From the NCBI GenBank assembly GCA_030407315.1, contig JALQPE010002425.1:62001-126000 (forward strand): 64,000 nucleotides of DNA, in the 5' to 3' direction. The notes under the pieces are model-generated. The model was not told the origin of the DNA. It did not search any database and saw nothing but the letters and a program-made list of their open reading frames with translations. The translations under genes were made by a program, and so were the position numbers. Source of the stretch: Asparagopsis taxiformis (Eukaryota > Rhodophyta > Florideophyceae > Bonnemaisoniales > Bonnemaisoniaceae). How positions within the stretch are numbered: position 1 is the first letter of the stretch; each line of letters starts with the position of its first letter. Of this stretch, positions 19,686 to 29,091 are shown piece by piece.

Positions 19686-20808
19686 GTCGATGCGGACGCG
19701 GGACGGAGCGGAGCGGAGGTAGGACGAGACGGCAGAATACTAGTGAGGCAGCGCGCGGCGTAGAAGCGGCTTCATGGAGTAGCGGTGAGCGCGCTGTCGG
19801 CGCGGTGCGGTGCAGAGCAGAGCAGGGCGGTGCGGTGCGGTCCGGGGGTCGCGTTGCTACAGCTCGTTGCAAACGTACAGGTTGCTCTGTGCACGGCTGA
19901 GCTGGACTGGGTGCGATTGGGCTATGCAGCGCATGAGTGACGAATAGAAGCGGATTTGTAAATATTCTAGCGCATGCGCGACAACAGTCGTCTGGTCTCG
20001 TCTCGTCGCTCCAGCTTGGATTGTCGGGCCGCCCCGTCCGTCAGCTGCTTGAAATTGTGCTGCTGGGCCGACACAGCCATGCGGTCCCCATGGGCGAGTC
20101 GAACGGCCGGTTTTCGTCCAAACTGGCGCGATACTATGGTCCGAAACGGTCCCATGTTGAAACGATTTGACTGCCACGCTCCGCCTCCCCATTGGTCTTG
20201 TGTGATGGTGCGATCCGCCGCCATTCGCTACTTGCTGCACTGACGACTGTAATGAACTCACACTTGCCAGTCCAGCCACATTCTGCGCTGGACACGTGCA
20301 ATACACTCCATGACCGGCTAGTTATGTCACCTTTGAATTGGTCTTCGCCGCCAATCATCGATCTTGTGTCGCGTTTGCACGCCATTGCATCTGTGTTTTC
20401 GTAATTAGCCCCACATGCCAAATTAACCTTTTGCAGACACTTGTGCAAATAGCAATCCACTGTACCAATCGCACCGAATCCCGACCGGCGTCTCAACAAC
20501 ACACGCCAAATTTCAACTAAATTAATAAAAATCAAAATCTACGCAGAACACAGCCAACACAATCACTTACACGCACCTAATTTCTCCAACATTTCACCAC
20601 ACCACACGAGAGCGCCACCGCACTCCGTCGCCACCGTCTCCACTACACGTCCACACCACGTACAACCACGCTCGCACGCGCACCGCCCGACGCGTATCGC
20701 CCACAACCAATCCACAATCCGCGTTCGACCACAACAAAACCTTGAACAACCAGCGCCCATCCCGACCAGCCGCCGCAGCCCAGCTGCACGCGCCCGTGCA
20801 GCAGAACC
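19686..20808. other. divergent intergenic, ~1.1 kb
   Basis: Between the unrecognised gene (-) and the USP10-like gene (+). A GC-rich low-complexity patch with repeated GGTGCGGTGC-like units lies at about 19795-19845; an AT-rich stretch (20400-20580) precedes the Cys-protease gene. Short frames only. Confidence 0.4.
19795..19845. repeat. short GC-rich repeats (GCGGT/GCAGA units)
   Basis: Clustered GGTGCGGTGC and GAGCAGAGCAG words within 50 bases, upstream of the minus-strand gene. Likely local slippage; function not indicated. Confidence 0.4.
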
Positions 20809-22365
20809 ATGCAGTTTGGCTCGCTCACGCTCGATCAATGGAACGTCGAGCTGCACACCACACTCGCTTCGACGCGGTCATTCCGATCGCCGCGTCTCCC
20901 AACGCCGCCGACGGCACTATCTGTGTCGTCCTCGGCGGACAGCGCGTCGTTGACGCGTGAAACGACGGCGCCGACAACGCCAGTCGCGCCGTTGACCTGG
21001 GCTGCGCGCGTTGCCTCTGGCTCTGTCGGTGTGAAATCGCCCCCGAAATATCTCCCCGAGCCGCGTCTACCGCCCGTGTCGGCGCAAACTAGCGCTGATA
21101 TGACGCGATCCTCCTCGTCCACCTCGTGTGACTCGGTGCCGCTCAGCGCCATACCCTCGGCGCCTGCGTCTCCGCGCGGTGCGACGCGTCGTAGACGAAG
21201 ACCGCGTGTGGATTATTCCGTGCCGCTGCCCCCGCGCGCGCTGCGTGGACTGGTCAATGCGGGCAATTCGTGCTTTATTAATGTCGTGTTGCAGGCGCTG
21301 CTCGCGTGCGACCCGTTGAGACGGCTGCTGCTCGCGTGTCGTGGGCTGGCACCGCAGGGGTCGCTGTTGGCAAAGTTTGTGAGATTCGCGGTGGAGATGT
21401 CGGCTGGGGTGGAGGTTGAGAATAGATGCGGTTTGGATGATGTTGGAGAGATTGGCGGGGTGAGAAAGGAAAATGGTATTGTGACGGGTGATCCCTTTGT
21501 GCCGGATTGGTTCTTCGATGTGTTTCCGGGGTCGGTTGGTGGCGGGCAGGGAGGCTTGTGCTCGCAAGAGGATGCTGAAGAGTTTCTGACGTATATTTTA
21601 AACGGGTTGCATGAAGAGCTCGTAGCGTTGGATGATGTGAAGGAGGGCGATGTGAATGGAGCTGCCAATGGGGGATCGAGTGTTACTGTTGGCGAAGAGG
21701 AGGATAGTGAGGACGGCGTTTGGGAGGAGATGACGCGCAAGGGGAAGACTGTTGAAGTTCGAGGAGCAGAGTTTGCGCAGAGTGGTATTACGGATATTTT
21801 TGGTGGCGCTTTGAGAAGCGAGTTGAAACGGGCGCGGCAAAAGGCTTCGGTGACGAGGGAGCCGTTCTTTTCGCTGAGCGTCGACATCGAATCGGGGATG
21901 ATCCGAGACGTAGAGCATGCGTTTGCAGCGTATTTTGAGCCGGAGCTTGTGGAGGGATGTACGAGTGTAGGCGGGGAGAGCGTGGATGCGAGAAAACACG
22001 TGCTATTAGAGAGCTGTCCGCGCGTGTTGGTGCTGCATCTGAAGAGGTTTTCACATAACAGCGTGACGGGCGCGTTGAACAAGGTGAGTCGGGTGATTGG
22101 ATTCGGGCAAGTGCTGCATGTACCGGCCAAGCTGGTTCACGGGTCCAAGGGTGGGGGAAGCGATGGGAAGCGATACGAATTGACGGCGGTGGTGACGCAC
22201 ATCGGCAAAGAACTGGCGGGCGGTCATTATACCTGTGATGTGAGACGGCGGGAGGGCGGAGACGATGTGTGGGTCAGTTGTGATGATTCTAAAGTAGCGC
22301 GCACGAGCGTGGGCAAAGTTTTGAGAAAACAGGCCTATTTGCTCTTCTACTCGTTAACCCATTAG
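20809..22365 (+). CDS. Ubiquitin-specific protease, USP10/UBP3-like
   Basis: Deubiquitinase, 518 residues. Cys box RGLVNAGNSCFINVVLQALLAC with C155, then SQEDAEEFLTYILNGLHEE, VLVLHLKRFSH, and the His box GKELAGGHYTCDV (H473) with WVSCDDSKV supplying the Asp. ITDIFGGALRSE fits the USP10 order. The N terminus is Ser/Thr/Pro rich with PLTWAARVASGS, reminiscent of the SWA motif before the USP10 domain. Known USP10/Ubp3 roles: recycling receptors and p53 in animals, ribophagy and COPII in yeast; the algal substrate is unknown. It starts at the only good ATG. Its stop is 15 bases from the next start codon. Confidence 0.93.
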   Translation: MQFGSLTLDQWNVELHTTLASTRSFRSPRLPTPPTALSVSSSADSASLTRETTAPTTPVAPLTWAARVASGSVGVKSPPKYLPEPRLPPVSAQTSADMTRSSSSTSCDSVPLSAIPSAPASPRGATRRRRRPRVDYSVPLPPRALRGLVNAGNSCFINVVLQALLACDPLRRLLLACRGLAPQGSLLAKFVRFAVEMSAGVEVENRCGLDDVGEIGGVRKENGIVTGDPFVPDWFFDVFPGSVGGGQGGLCSQEDAEEFLTYILNGLHEELVALDDVKEGDVNGAANGGSSVTVGEEEDSEDGVWEEMTRKGKTVEVRGAEFAQSGITDIFGGALRSELKRARQKASVTREPFFSLSVDIESGMIRDVEHAFAAYFEPELVEGCTSVGGESVDARKHVLLESCPRVLVLHLKRFSHNSVTGALNKVSRVIGFGQVLHVPAKLVHGSKGGGSDGKRYELTAVVTHIGKELAGGHYTCDVRRREGGDDVWVSCDDSKVARTSVGKVLRKQAYLLFYSLTH

Positions 22366-22380
22366 TTTTAATGTTAAAAT

Positions 22381-24114
22381 ATGGCAACCGTTTTTAGCCA
22401 ATCAGCGTCGAGTTTGCGTGTGCACACGAATGGCGCACAATTGCTTCCACTATGCGCCCTACGAGCACCAATCGCAGACGTCGGCACAGCGCACGACTCA
22501 CAGCACAATTGTCATTCATTCTTCCGACTCTCCGCCAACCGTCCTTCTATAACCACCTCGTCCGCAACGCGCCGCCCCGCCCCCATGGCACCTATCCACA
22601 TCGCCAATCGTCCCGCATTCCACACACCGGGTCCCCTCCCGTTGCGCGTCACGCCCCCCATTCACCCCCTCCGTCGCATGACGACCTCACGAGCACCCAC
22701 CGGCAGTTGGTTCACCCGATTGGCGCGCTACCCACGTCGCGTCGTCGCGCGCGCCGACACCGGCACCACCCCCGCCGAAGCCGAAGCCGCCGCAACTGCA
22801 CGCGCGTCCTACGCCGTCGCCGATGGCGAAAATCTAGACTTGACCGCGACGCCCCCGCGCAAAATCGCACTCATGGTCGAACCAAGTCCCTTCACGCACA
22901 CTAGCGGCTACTCGAATCGCTTCAAAAATCTCCTCATCCAACTCAAAGAGGCCGGCGATAACGTCCTCGTCATCGTTCCCGATAATGATCCCGACGCACC
23001 CACCGAATTTGCCGGCGCTAAAATCGTCAATGTGCCCGGCTTTCGCTTCCCGCTCTATCGCAGGATCACACTCACACTCGGCTTGCGCGGCGTGTTTGGC
23101 GCGTTGAAAGACTTTGATCCAGATGTTATTCATCTTACCACTCCCGGTTTCCTCATTTTTGCTACCCTCCTGTACGCGCGCTTGCTACGCAAAGCGCTCT
23201 TGTTGAGTTATCACACCCATTTGCCGATTTATACAAAGGATTATGGTCTCGGGATTTTGCAGGGACTCACATGGACTATGTTGCGTCTTCAGCATAATAG
23301 AGCCGATTTCACGCTCACAACGTCGCCGCAATTGTGTGAGGAATTGGTGCAAAACGGCTTTGAACGTATCGGACTTTGGCGAAAGGGCATCGATACCGAT
23401 ATTTTTAATCCGCGTTTCAAATCGACTCAGATGAGGTTTCGACTAACGGAAGGTAACCCGCACGATCCATTGCTCATTTATGTGGGTCGTATTGGTGCCG
23501 AGAAGAATCTCATCTTCTTCAAGCAGCTTTTGCAACGCTTCCCGCAGTGTCGTCTAGCGCTCGTTGGCGATGGGCCGTACATGGAGACGCTCAAGGAGGA
23601 GCTGGCGGGCACGCGCACCTATTTTTCAGGAATTCTGCACGGAGATGAGCTCAGCCAGGCGTTTGCTTCCGCTGATATATTTGTGATGCCATCCGAATCG
23701 GAAACGCTTGGATTCGTCGTGCTGGAATCTATGGCGTCTGGTGTTCCAGTCGTCGGCGCGCGTGCGGGTGGTATTCCAGATATCATTGATGATAGTCGTA
23801 CGGGATATCTGTTCTCGCCGGGATCGTACGATGAGTGTTCTGCTCGCATTATGCAGCTGCTTGGAGATGATAAACATCGGGAGAGTATGGGGCGTGCGGC
23901 GCGGGAGGAGGCGACGAGATGGTCGTGGCGTTGTTCGGCGGCTGCGACGCGTAATGTCGGTTATGGGCGTGCGATCTCCAACTTTAAGTATCGTGCAATG
24001 GGCGGGCTTGGGTTGCCGAGATCGCTGACGTGGCTGAGGTGGTTCCGGAGACGTATTGTGATGTGGAGACAACGCTTGTTTGGTCGGCTTACCTTTGGAA
24101 TGAACGCGAATTAG
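22381..24114 (+). CDS. SQD2: Plastid UDP-sulfoquinovose:diacylglycerol sulfoquinovosyltransferase
   Basis: Last step of sulfolipid (SQDG) synthesis in plastid membranes. Predicted 577 residues. GT-B glycosyltransferase (GT4): KIALMVEPSPFTHTSGYSNRF nucleotide-side start, YHTHLPIYTKDYGL, LWRKGIDTDIFNPRFKS (closely SQD2-like), LIYVGRIGAEKNL, and MPSESETLGFVVLESMASG (about 436-455) with the retaining EX7E motif. Residues 1 to about 155 form a long basic Ser/Ala/Arg-rich transit region. The first ATG has A at -3 and G at +4, but sits only 15 bases after the upstream stop; a later ATG at 22585 also gives a usable transit peptide. The C terminus is Trp/Arg rich and may contact membrane. Confidence 0.95.
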   Translation: MATVFSQSASSLRVHTNGAQLLPLCALRAPIADVGTAHDSQHNCHSFFRLSANRPSITTSSATRRPAPMAPIHIANRPAFHTPGPLPLRVTPPIHPLRRMTTSRAPTGSWFTRLARYPRRVVARADTGTTPAEAEAAATARASYAVADGENLDLTATPPRKIALMVEPSPFTHTSGYSNRFKNLLIQLKEAGDNVLVIVPDNDPDAPTEFAGAKIVNVPGFRFPLYRRITLTLGLRGVFGALKDFDPDVIHLTTPGFLIFATLLYARLLRKALLLSYHTHLPIYTKDYGLGILQGLTWTMLRLQHNRADFTLTTSPQLCEELVQNGFERIGLWRKGIDTDIFNPRFKSTQMRFRLTEGNPHDPLLIYVGRIGAEKNLIFFKQLLQRFPQCRLALVGDGPYMETLKEELAGTRTYFSGILHGDELSQAFASADIFVMPSESETLGFVVLESMASGVPVVGARAGGIPDIIDDSRTGYLFSPGSYDECSARIMQLLGDDKHRESMGRAAREEATRWSWRCSAAATRNVGYGRAISNFKYRAMGGLGLPRSLTWLRWFRRRIVMWRQRLFGRLTFGMNAN

Positions 24115-24263
24115 ATATTTTATTCCGCTCGGAAGACGTGTGTTTATTGATGTAGTGATGAACGGCTGGCGGCCTTTGCCAGAAACTAGCACGATGTATT
24201 TTCCGATCACGTCGAAGAGGAGGCATCGAATAAAGCAACTCACCAACGTTACCACTACAGTAA

Positions 24264-24917
24264 CTAAGTTTGTTCAAATTTAGCGCCGTCAACTTGGATG
24301 TGGATTTCATTGCGCTTCAACATTGGCAAGGTGAAGGGCGGATTGTAGCCCTGGAAGGTCCATTGATCGATGATGTCGATGCCGTCTTCGTTGAGGCGCT
24401 TGATGAGGTCTTGCGCAATGGGAGTGGCACGTGTAACATTCAAATTGCCGTTGAATTGCACGACGGCTTCATATCGTTGCGGAAGCAATTGGAGATGCAC
24501 GGCGGAATCTGTGGGCTCCGGCGCTGATTCAATTGTGGTGTATTTGGACGGGAGTATAAACTTCATGGTTTGAGCGTTCTCCGGCGACATGACGACGGGC
24601 GCAGTCATAGCCACTTGCTCCGAGGGGCGCATGACCACAGGAGCAGTCATGGCCACCTGCTCGGTCGCTTGCTCGTCGGTGGTTCGCGTCTTGTTGTGCG
24701 GGGTACCGAACACACCTATGTATCGGGCCAGGGTGCGAAAGGCGTCGCGCGTAAAGTCTTGTTCAGAACGCTGGCCATTGGACAATGGCGGCAGATGAGC
24801 TTCATTGACAACGGCAGCAACTGCGGGGGGATAGCGCCAGATTTGATATGTTGTCGCTTGATGAACAACCACATGCGCTGGTTGCTCCACGTCGATTTTG
24901 CCAAAGATCATGCCCAT
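24264..24917 (-). CDS. SOUL heme-binding family protein
   Basis: Predicted 217 residues from ATG 24917 (24911 also possible; the frame before it is Cys rich with no ATG). The SOUL/HBP fold is seen in EQPAHVVVHQATTYQIWRYPP, FRTLARYIGVFG, KFILPSKYT and AVVQFNGN. The usual single I/VAMTAPV segment is present twice in tandem (EQVAMTAPVVM, 14-residue period). In algae and plants members bind tetrapyrroles in the cytosol, plastid or eyespot. No transit peptide is evident after these starts. Convergent with SQD2 across a 149-bp gap. Confidence 0.92.
   Translation of the reverse strand: MGMIFGKIDVEQPAHVVVHQATTYQIWRYPPAVAAVVNEAHLPPLSNGQRSEQDFTRDAFRTLARYIGVFGTPHNKTRTTDEQATEQVAMTAPVVMRPSEQVAMTAPVVMSPENAQTMKFILPSKYTTIESAPEPTDSAVHLQLLPQRYEAVVQFNGNLNVTRATPIAQDLIKRLNEDGIDIIDQWTFQGYNPPFTLPMLKRNEIHIQVDGAKFEQT
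24588..24662 (-). repeat. 42-bp tandem duplication inside the SOUL gene
   Basis: Two 33-base copies (24588-24620 and 24630-24662), near identical and in frame, each coding EQVAMTAPVVM. Period 42 bases, so 14 codons are added without breaking the frame. Confidence 0.85.
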
Positions 24918-25493
24918 GATGAATGCGCGACGCAGATTACGGCAGCAGCAGCAGCAGACCAAGCTGGGCGGACGGACGCAACTGGCGCTGCTGTGCTGGC
25001 GGCGGATTGACGCATCTCATACACGAGTGTTTGAATCAACGGTAAGCGCCGCTTGTGTGTCGGGACATGGCCTGGCGCCCCGCCGTGAGATGAACCGGTA
25101 CCAACAAATTGGAATGCACTGTAATTTTCATCGTCTTACAGAGGCCAATGCATCACTCAAATGTAGATATGCGATTTTGAATGAAAATATTTGAAATAAA
25201 GAGCGGAAAAGTAGAAAATGATACGCAAAACGAGTGGCTGTCATGCGTATACCGAAATGCGAGCGCCAATCACATCCATTTGCGCTCGTATCTCGCACGA
25301 TCACTTTGTAGCTTGAAGAGCATTGCGTGCCGCTAGTAACTCGCAGCGCCGTCCTCACATTCAATCTCCGTCCAAGTCCCACACTGCGCCATCCTTTCTC
25401 AAACGTCGCGGCACATCCCCAGCGTCTGCCGCCACCGACCACGTCACCCACCATCTGCGCGAAACATGCGCATGCGCCCGACGACCCCAAAAA
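24918..25493. other. divergent intergenic, SOUL / zinc-finger gene
   Basis: Contains a (CAG)n stretch at about 24941-24958 and an AT-rich part near 25170-25230. No gene seen. The plus-strand frame from 25323 has no ATG before 25494. Confidence 0.4.
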
Positions 25494-26516
25494 ATGTCGG
25501 ACGCGCCGCGCGAGTCCGCCGTCTTCGGCGGACTGGACGCCTTCGACGACCATTCCACCGACGCCGACGCCATGGACCACATGCTACTCAACCTGGCCGC
25601 CGCTGCATCCGACCCCGCCGACTGGCATATCGACGACTTTTACACCCCGCCACCGCCGTCCCCGCCGCTCAATTATCACGATGCAACCGCACCCACTTCC
25701 AGTCCCGATGCGCGCATGCAGGTCACCCTCACCGGTCGTGCCGCCTCCAAATCTCCCTCGCCCTCCGACACACCCATGACTTCCCCCAATCCCCCCGCCC
25801 CCGCTACCCCCCTCTCCGTAGACCGCAAAAGACCCTCCACAACGCCCCAGCCCACCCGCTCCCCAGCTTCCTCCGGTTCTAGCGCTAAGCCCCGCGTCCC
25901 GACCGCCTTGTGCACCCTCTGCGGAAAGAATATCTCTACAAATGGCGCAAACTTTCGTCGCCATGAAGCCGCCTGCCGTCGGCAGCGTGGCGCCGACAAA
26001 AATTGCCAACCTCCAGCCCCGCAGCCTACTTCCCCCTTTCCTCCCCCGCCCCCCGCGACTAGCAATATTGCAGCTGCCGCAGCGACTTCGCGTAGGGATT
26101 CAGACCTGCTAAACGTTGTTCGCCGCTTGGAAACTTCCATTGGCACATTGGACGTTTCGGCGCGACTTTGCCTGCGCGATGCACTAGTGTCGTTGAGTAA
26201 TAAGGCTTCAAATCCGCAAGCACCGCCTACCCCGCAGCAGGAAGCTATGAATCGCGCAGCAGAGTATCTCGTTCTTCGTATGCTCTTTCTCTCTGGTGAA
26301 CAGGTGATGCATACCGCTCCAGGAACTGCTGGTTATCCTGGCGCCGCAGAGGCATCGCAATCCACTCCGCAGCCAACGCGCCCGCCAGCTCCCCCCGCAG
26401 ATGATGGAACTGTTGCAGCAAGTACCGGAACCGCCGCTTCCAATGTGGTAAAGAAAGAGGATGCCGCAGCCAAGCCTGCGGCAAAGTCGGAGCCAACTGT
26501 TGGCGACGGTACATAA
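25494..26516 (+). CDS. C2HC zinc-finger protein with LNK-like C-terminal motif
   Basis: Predicted 340 residues, largely disordered and Pro/Ser/Ala rich. A single zinc-knuckle motif CTLCGKNISTN...HEAAC gives C140, C143, H157 and C161. Residues 207-240 read NVVRRLETSIGTLDVSAR then LCLRDALVSLS; this resembles the plant LNK coactivator motif (QLDIRTKLCIRDSLYRLA-type), and the following NRAAEYLVLRMLF may match the second LNK block (DRSIAHLLF). In plants LNKs bind REVEILLE clock factors. I know this from memory and have not aligned it. The function here is unproven; the zinc finger is not a known LNK feature. The first ATG is 25494. Confidence 0.6.
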   Translation: MSDAPRESAVFGGLDAFDDHSTDADAMDHMLLNLAAAASDPADWHIDDFYTPPPPSPPLNYHDATAPTSSPDARMQVTLTGRAASKSPSPSDTPMTSPNPPAPATPLSVDRKRPSTTPQPTRSPASSGSSAKPRVPTALCTLCGKNISTNGANFRRHEAACRRQRGADKNCQPPAPQPTSPFPPPPPATSNIAAAAATSRRDSDLLNVVRRLETSIGTLDVSARLCLRDALVSLSNKASNPQAPPTPQQEAMNRAAEYLVLRMLFLSGEQVMHTAPGTAGYPGAAEASQSTPQPTRPPAPPADDGTVAASTGTAASNVVKKEDAAAKPAAKSEPTVGDGT

Positions 26517-27016
26517 AACTGCATTGCTACACACACTTGCTTATTTTATTTACAGCTTACCTTGTCTGCTCTCGCTCCCGCCTCTGTTTGCGTCTGTTTT
26601 ATATATAGAAGTCGCTTTGAGCTCGTGTAGCTTCGATGCAACAGACGGGAAGCCATGTGCAGCTCTGTAGAGAGTGGCCCTTGATGCGACGGTTGTGCAA
26701 TGAGATGGAACGCTCGGCTTGGGATACCGTCCACCTGACTGGCTGTGGCTGCGCTCGCAGTCGCGGCCGCGGTGTGAAATATCTCACCTACTGACACACA
26801 ATTGCTACCGCTGCGCCGCTTACCCAACAGTCGTGCCGGTTTCGACAAGTATGCGTTTTTCGAAATTGTTGATAATAACGCACTGCGATCTGCAACAACC
26901 ATCAAAGGGTAGACATTCTGCTCATAAACTCTCTCATTACTAATAGTTTGACTGGGTAAACAACGTGCTGCATACAAGCCCCAACATTGTATTTTCTGCA
27001 TATAGACTTGATCTAC
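26517..27016. other. intergenic, convergent 3' ends
   Basis: 500 bases between the zinc-finger gene (+) and mtSSB (-). A minus-strand 151-codon frame (26546-27001) is not protein-like. Nothing else seen. Confidence 0.4.
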
Positions 27017-27475
27017 CTAAAACGGAAGATCATCTTCTGCATCGACCCGTCGAGGCGTTGACAACACACGGATTATGCCCTCCCCTCTTGTGACGCGCAC
27101 GTTGACGTACTGCTTTGTCGCGCCGTCACGCTCGACAGAAGCAACCCGCATCGCGCCCTCGACGTAGACACGACTGCCAGCCGGTAGCTGTCGCAGAAAA
27201 TCAAAGCCGGGCACCGAGTTGGACACAAACACTTTGTGCCACTGCGTTTCCGTACCTGACCGCGTCGAATGATTTGTAGCGATCGCAACTGACAGCGATT
27301 CGACACCGTCTTCAAATTCACGCACCTCCGGTCGCGCACCGGTGCGTCCCAGCAGCGTCAATTTGCAAAGATATTTGAATGGTGATTCTTCGCTCGTCAC
27401 ACGCGGCAGCCCCGTCGATGACGAACATGCGCGCGCATGCATTACGCGTATCGCTTGCATTGCACGATTCAACAT
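27017..27475 (-). CDS. SSB: Single-stranded DNA-binding protein, mitochondrial type
   Basis: OB-fold SSB that coats single-stranded organellar DNA during replication. From ATG 27475 the product is 152 residues, similar to mammalian mtSSB, with a basic presequence (MLNRAMQAIRVMHARACSSS). The core shows LTLLGRTGARPEVREFEDGVESLSVAI, then TQWHKVFV, GSRVYVEGAMR and YVNVRV. It ends in EDDLPF, like the acidic DDIPF tail of bacterial SSBs that recruits partner proteins; animal mtSSB lacks this tail. An upstream ATG at 27553 would give 178 residues. Divergent from KAE1. A plausible partner for the organellar DNA polymerase in this window. Confidence 0.9.
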   Translation of the reverse strand: MLNRAMQAIRVMHARACSSSTGLPRVTSEESPFKYLCKLTLLGRTGARPEVREFEDGVESLSVAIATNHSTRSGTETQWHKVFVSNSVPGFDFLRQLPAGSRVYVEGAMRVASVERDGATKQYVNVRVTRGEGIIRVLSTPRRVDAEDDLPF

Positions 27476-27723
27476 TGATGAGCGTCCGAGAGACCGATGC
27501 CGCCGTCGCGAAACTGTTGATCCCTCTACAAATATCTCACATGTGATTTGCATGAAAATTTGCACCGTTTCAACAGTCAAATATCACGGAACATCCCTAC
27601 TCCACTCCCTGTGCACACGGAAATTTCTACAAGTCTTTTCCAGTATGTGCAGCAGACCGTGTCATCCGCCTGCGATCAACTCGTCCACTTGCAATCGCTA
27701 TAGCGCTCTCAGTTTCCCGCACC

Positions 27724-28752
27724 ATGCCCGGCTATGTGCTCGGACTAGAAGGAAGCGCAAACAAGATTGGCGCGGCAATTGTGACGCGCAAGGGTGAAAT
27801 TCTGTCCAATGTACGCGAAACATACGTAGCACCGGCGGGACATGGATTCCTACCGCGCGAGACGGCAGCGCATCACCAACGACACGTTGTGCCGCTGATA
27901 GCGCGCGCACTCGCAGAAGCAGATGTGTCACCAAACGATCTGGACTGCATCGGTTACACGATGGGACCCGGCATGGGCGCGCCGCTTCGCTCCGTCGCCG
28001 TCGCGGCGCGCACAGTGTCGCTGCTATGGCGTGTGCCATTGGTGCCCGTGAATCACTGCGTGGCGCACATTGAAATGGGACGCCTCGTCACCGGCTCGCA
28101 TAGCCCCGTCGTGCTGTACGTATCCGGTGGCAACACGCAGGTGATTTCCTACGCGCATGGACGCTATCGTATCTTTGGCGAGACGATTGATATCGCGGTT
28201 GGCAACTGTCTGGACCGATTTGCCAGGGTTGTTGGGCTGTCGAATTATCCGTCGCCGGGGTATAATATCGAGCAGGCAGCGAAGAGAGGCGGCGTGGAGA
28301 AGAGGCGCTTTTTGGAATTGCCGTATGTGGTCAAGGGGATGGATGTTTCGTTTTCGGGGTTGTTGTCGTTTATTGAGACGGAGGCAAAGGTGGCGCTGGA
28401 GAAGGGCACGTATTCGGTGGAGGATTTGTGTTTTAGTTTGCAGGAAACTGTGTTTGCCATGCTTGTTGAGGTCACGGAGCGCGCTATGGCGCATTGTGGA
28501 GAGAAGGATGTGCTCGTTGTTGGTGGGGTTGGCTGCAATGTTCGATTGCAGGAGATGCTCATGATGATGGCGGAGGAAAGAGGGGGGAGGGCGTTTTGTA
28601 CTGATGAAAGGTTTTGTATAGATAATGGAGCTATGGTTGGATGGACAGCGTCGTTGATGTTTGCTGCTGGGGATGCTACTGTTGCGGTGGAGAAAGCTAC
28701 GTGTACGCAGCGATATCGAACGGATGATGTTTTGGTCAACTGGAGGGATTAA
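27724..28752 (+). CDS. KAE1: KAE1/OSGEP, tRNA t6A threonylcarbamoyltransferase, KEOPS subunit
   Basis: Catalytic subunit of KEOPS, transferring threonylcarbamoyl to A37 of ANN-decoding tRNAs. Predicted 342 residues. N-terminal [15 protein letters not shown], then [27 protein letters not shown], the metal-binding [10 protein letters not shown] (H111, H115), [32 protein letters not shown], and near the C terminus [10 protein letters not shown] and [11 protein letters not shown] with the conserved metal Asp. No organellar leader, so it is the cytosolic/nuclear KAE1 rather than mitochondrial QRI7. ATG at 27724 directly starts the ASKHA fold. Confidence 0.97.
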   Translation: MPGYVLGLEGSANKIGAAIVTRKGEILSNVRETYVAPAGHGFLPRETAAHHQRHVVPLIARALAEADVSPNDLDCIGYTMGPGMGAPLRSVAVAARTVSLLWRVPLVPVNHCVAHIEMGRLVTGSHSPVVLYVSGGNTQVISYAHGRYRIFGETIDIAVGNCLDRFARVVGLSNYPSPGYNIEQAAKRGGVEKRRFLELPYVVKGMDVSFSGLLSFIETEAKVALEKGTYSVEDLCFSLQETVFAMLVEVTERAMAHCGEKDVLVVGGVGCNVRLQEMLMMMAEERGGRAFCTDERFCIDNGAMVGWTASLMFAAGDATVAVEKATCTQRYRTDDVLVNWRD

Positions 28753-29091
28753 TTTATCACGGAAGATTGGACTATGTGTACGGGCAAGGCAGCGTTGGAA
28801 TACTTAACATCCGTTAGCTCCGATGTTGCGATCGCAAAATGTACGTTGTGAAAACAGACGCTCAACAGCTTGTACGACCATCGGCTGTTTGTCTTGTATT
28901 ACTAAACGAGTTGGACCTTTGTCCATTTCAGGCAGTCTCGATCTCAGCAACATGACTATCAACTTCATTCATCGGTCGCCTGTCTACAACCAGCGCAACT
29001 AGTATATACAAACACAAGGCTCTCAACCGTGTCCTCTGTCGACCATGTGCAAACCCAAAAACGCAAGTGTCGTGTCAAAGACACGCACCCA
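28753..29091. other. intergenic, convergent 3' ends
   Basis: 339 bases between KAE1 and THOC3. No gene or motif recognised. Confidence 0.4.

Noticed and set aside
21213..22130. 305-codon minus-strand frame antisense to the USP gene
   Set aside because: USP catalytic boxes are on the plus strand; Ser/Thr/Pro-rich antisense product is a shadow.
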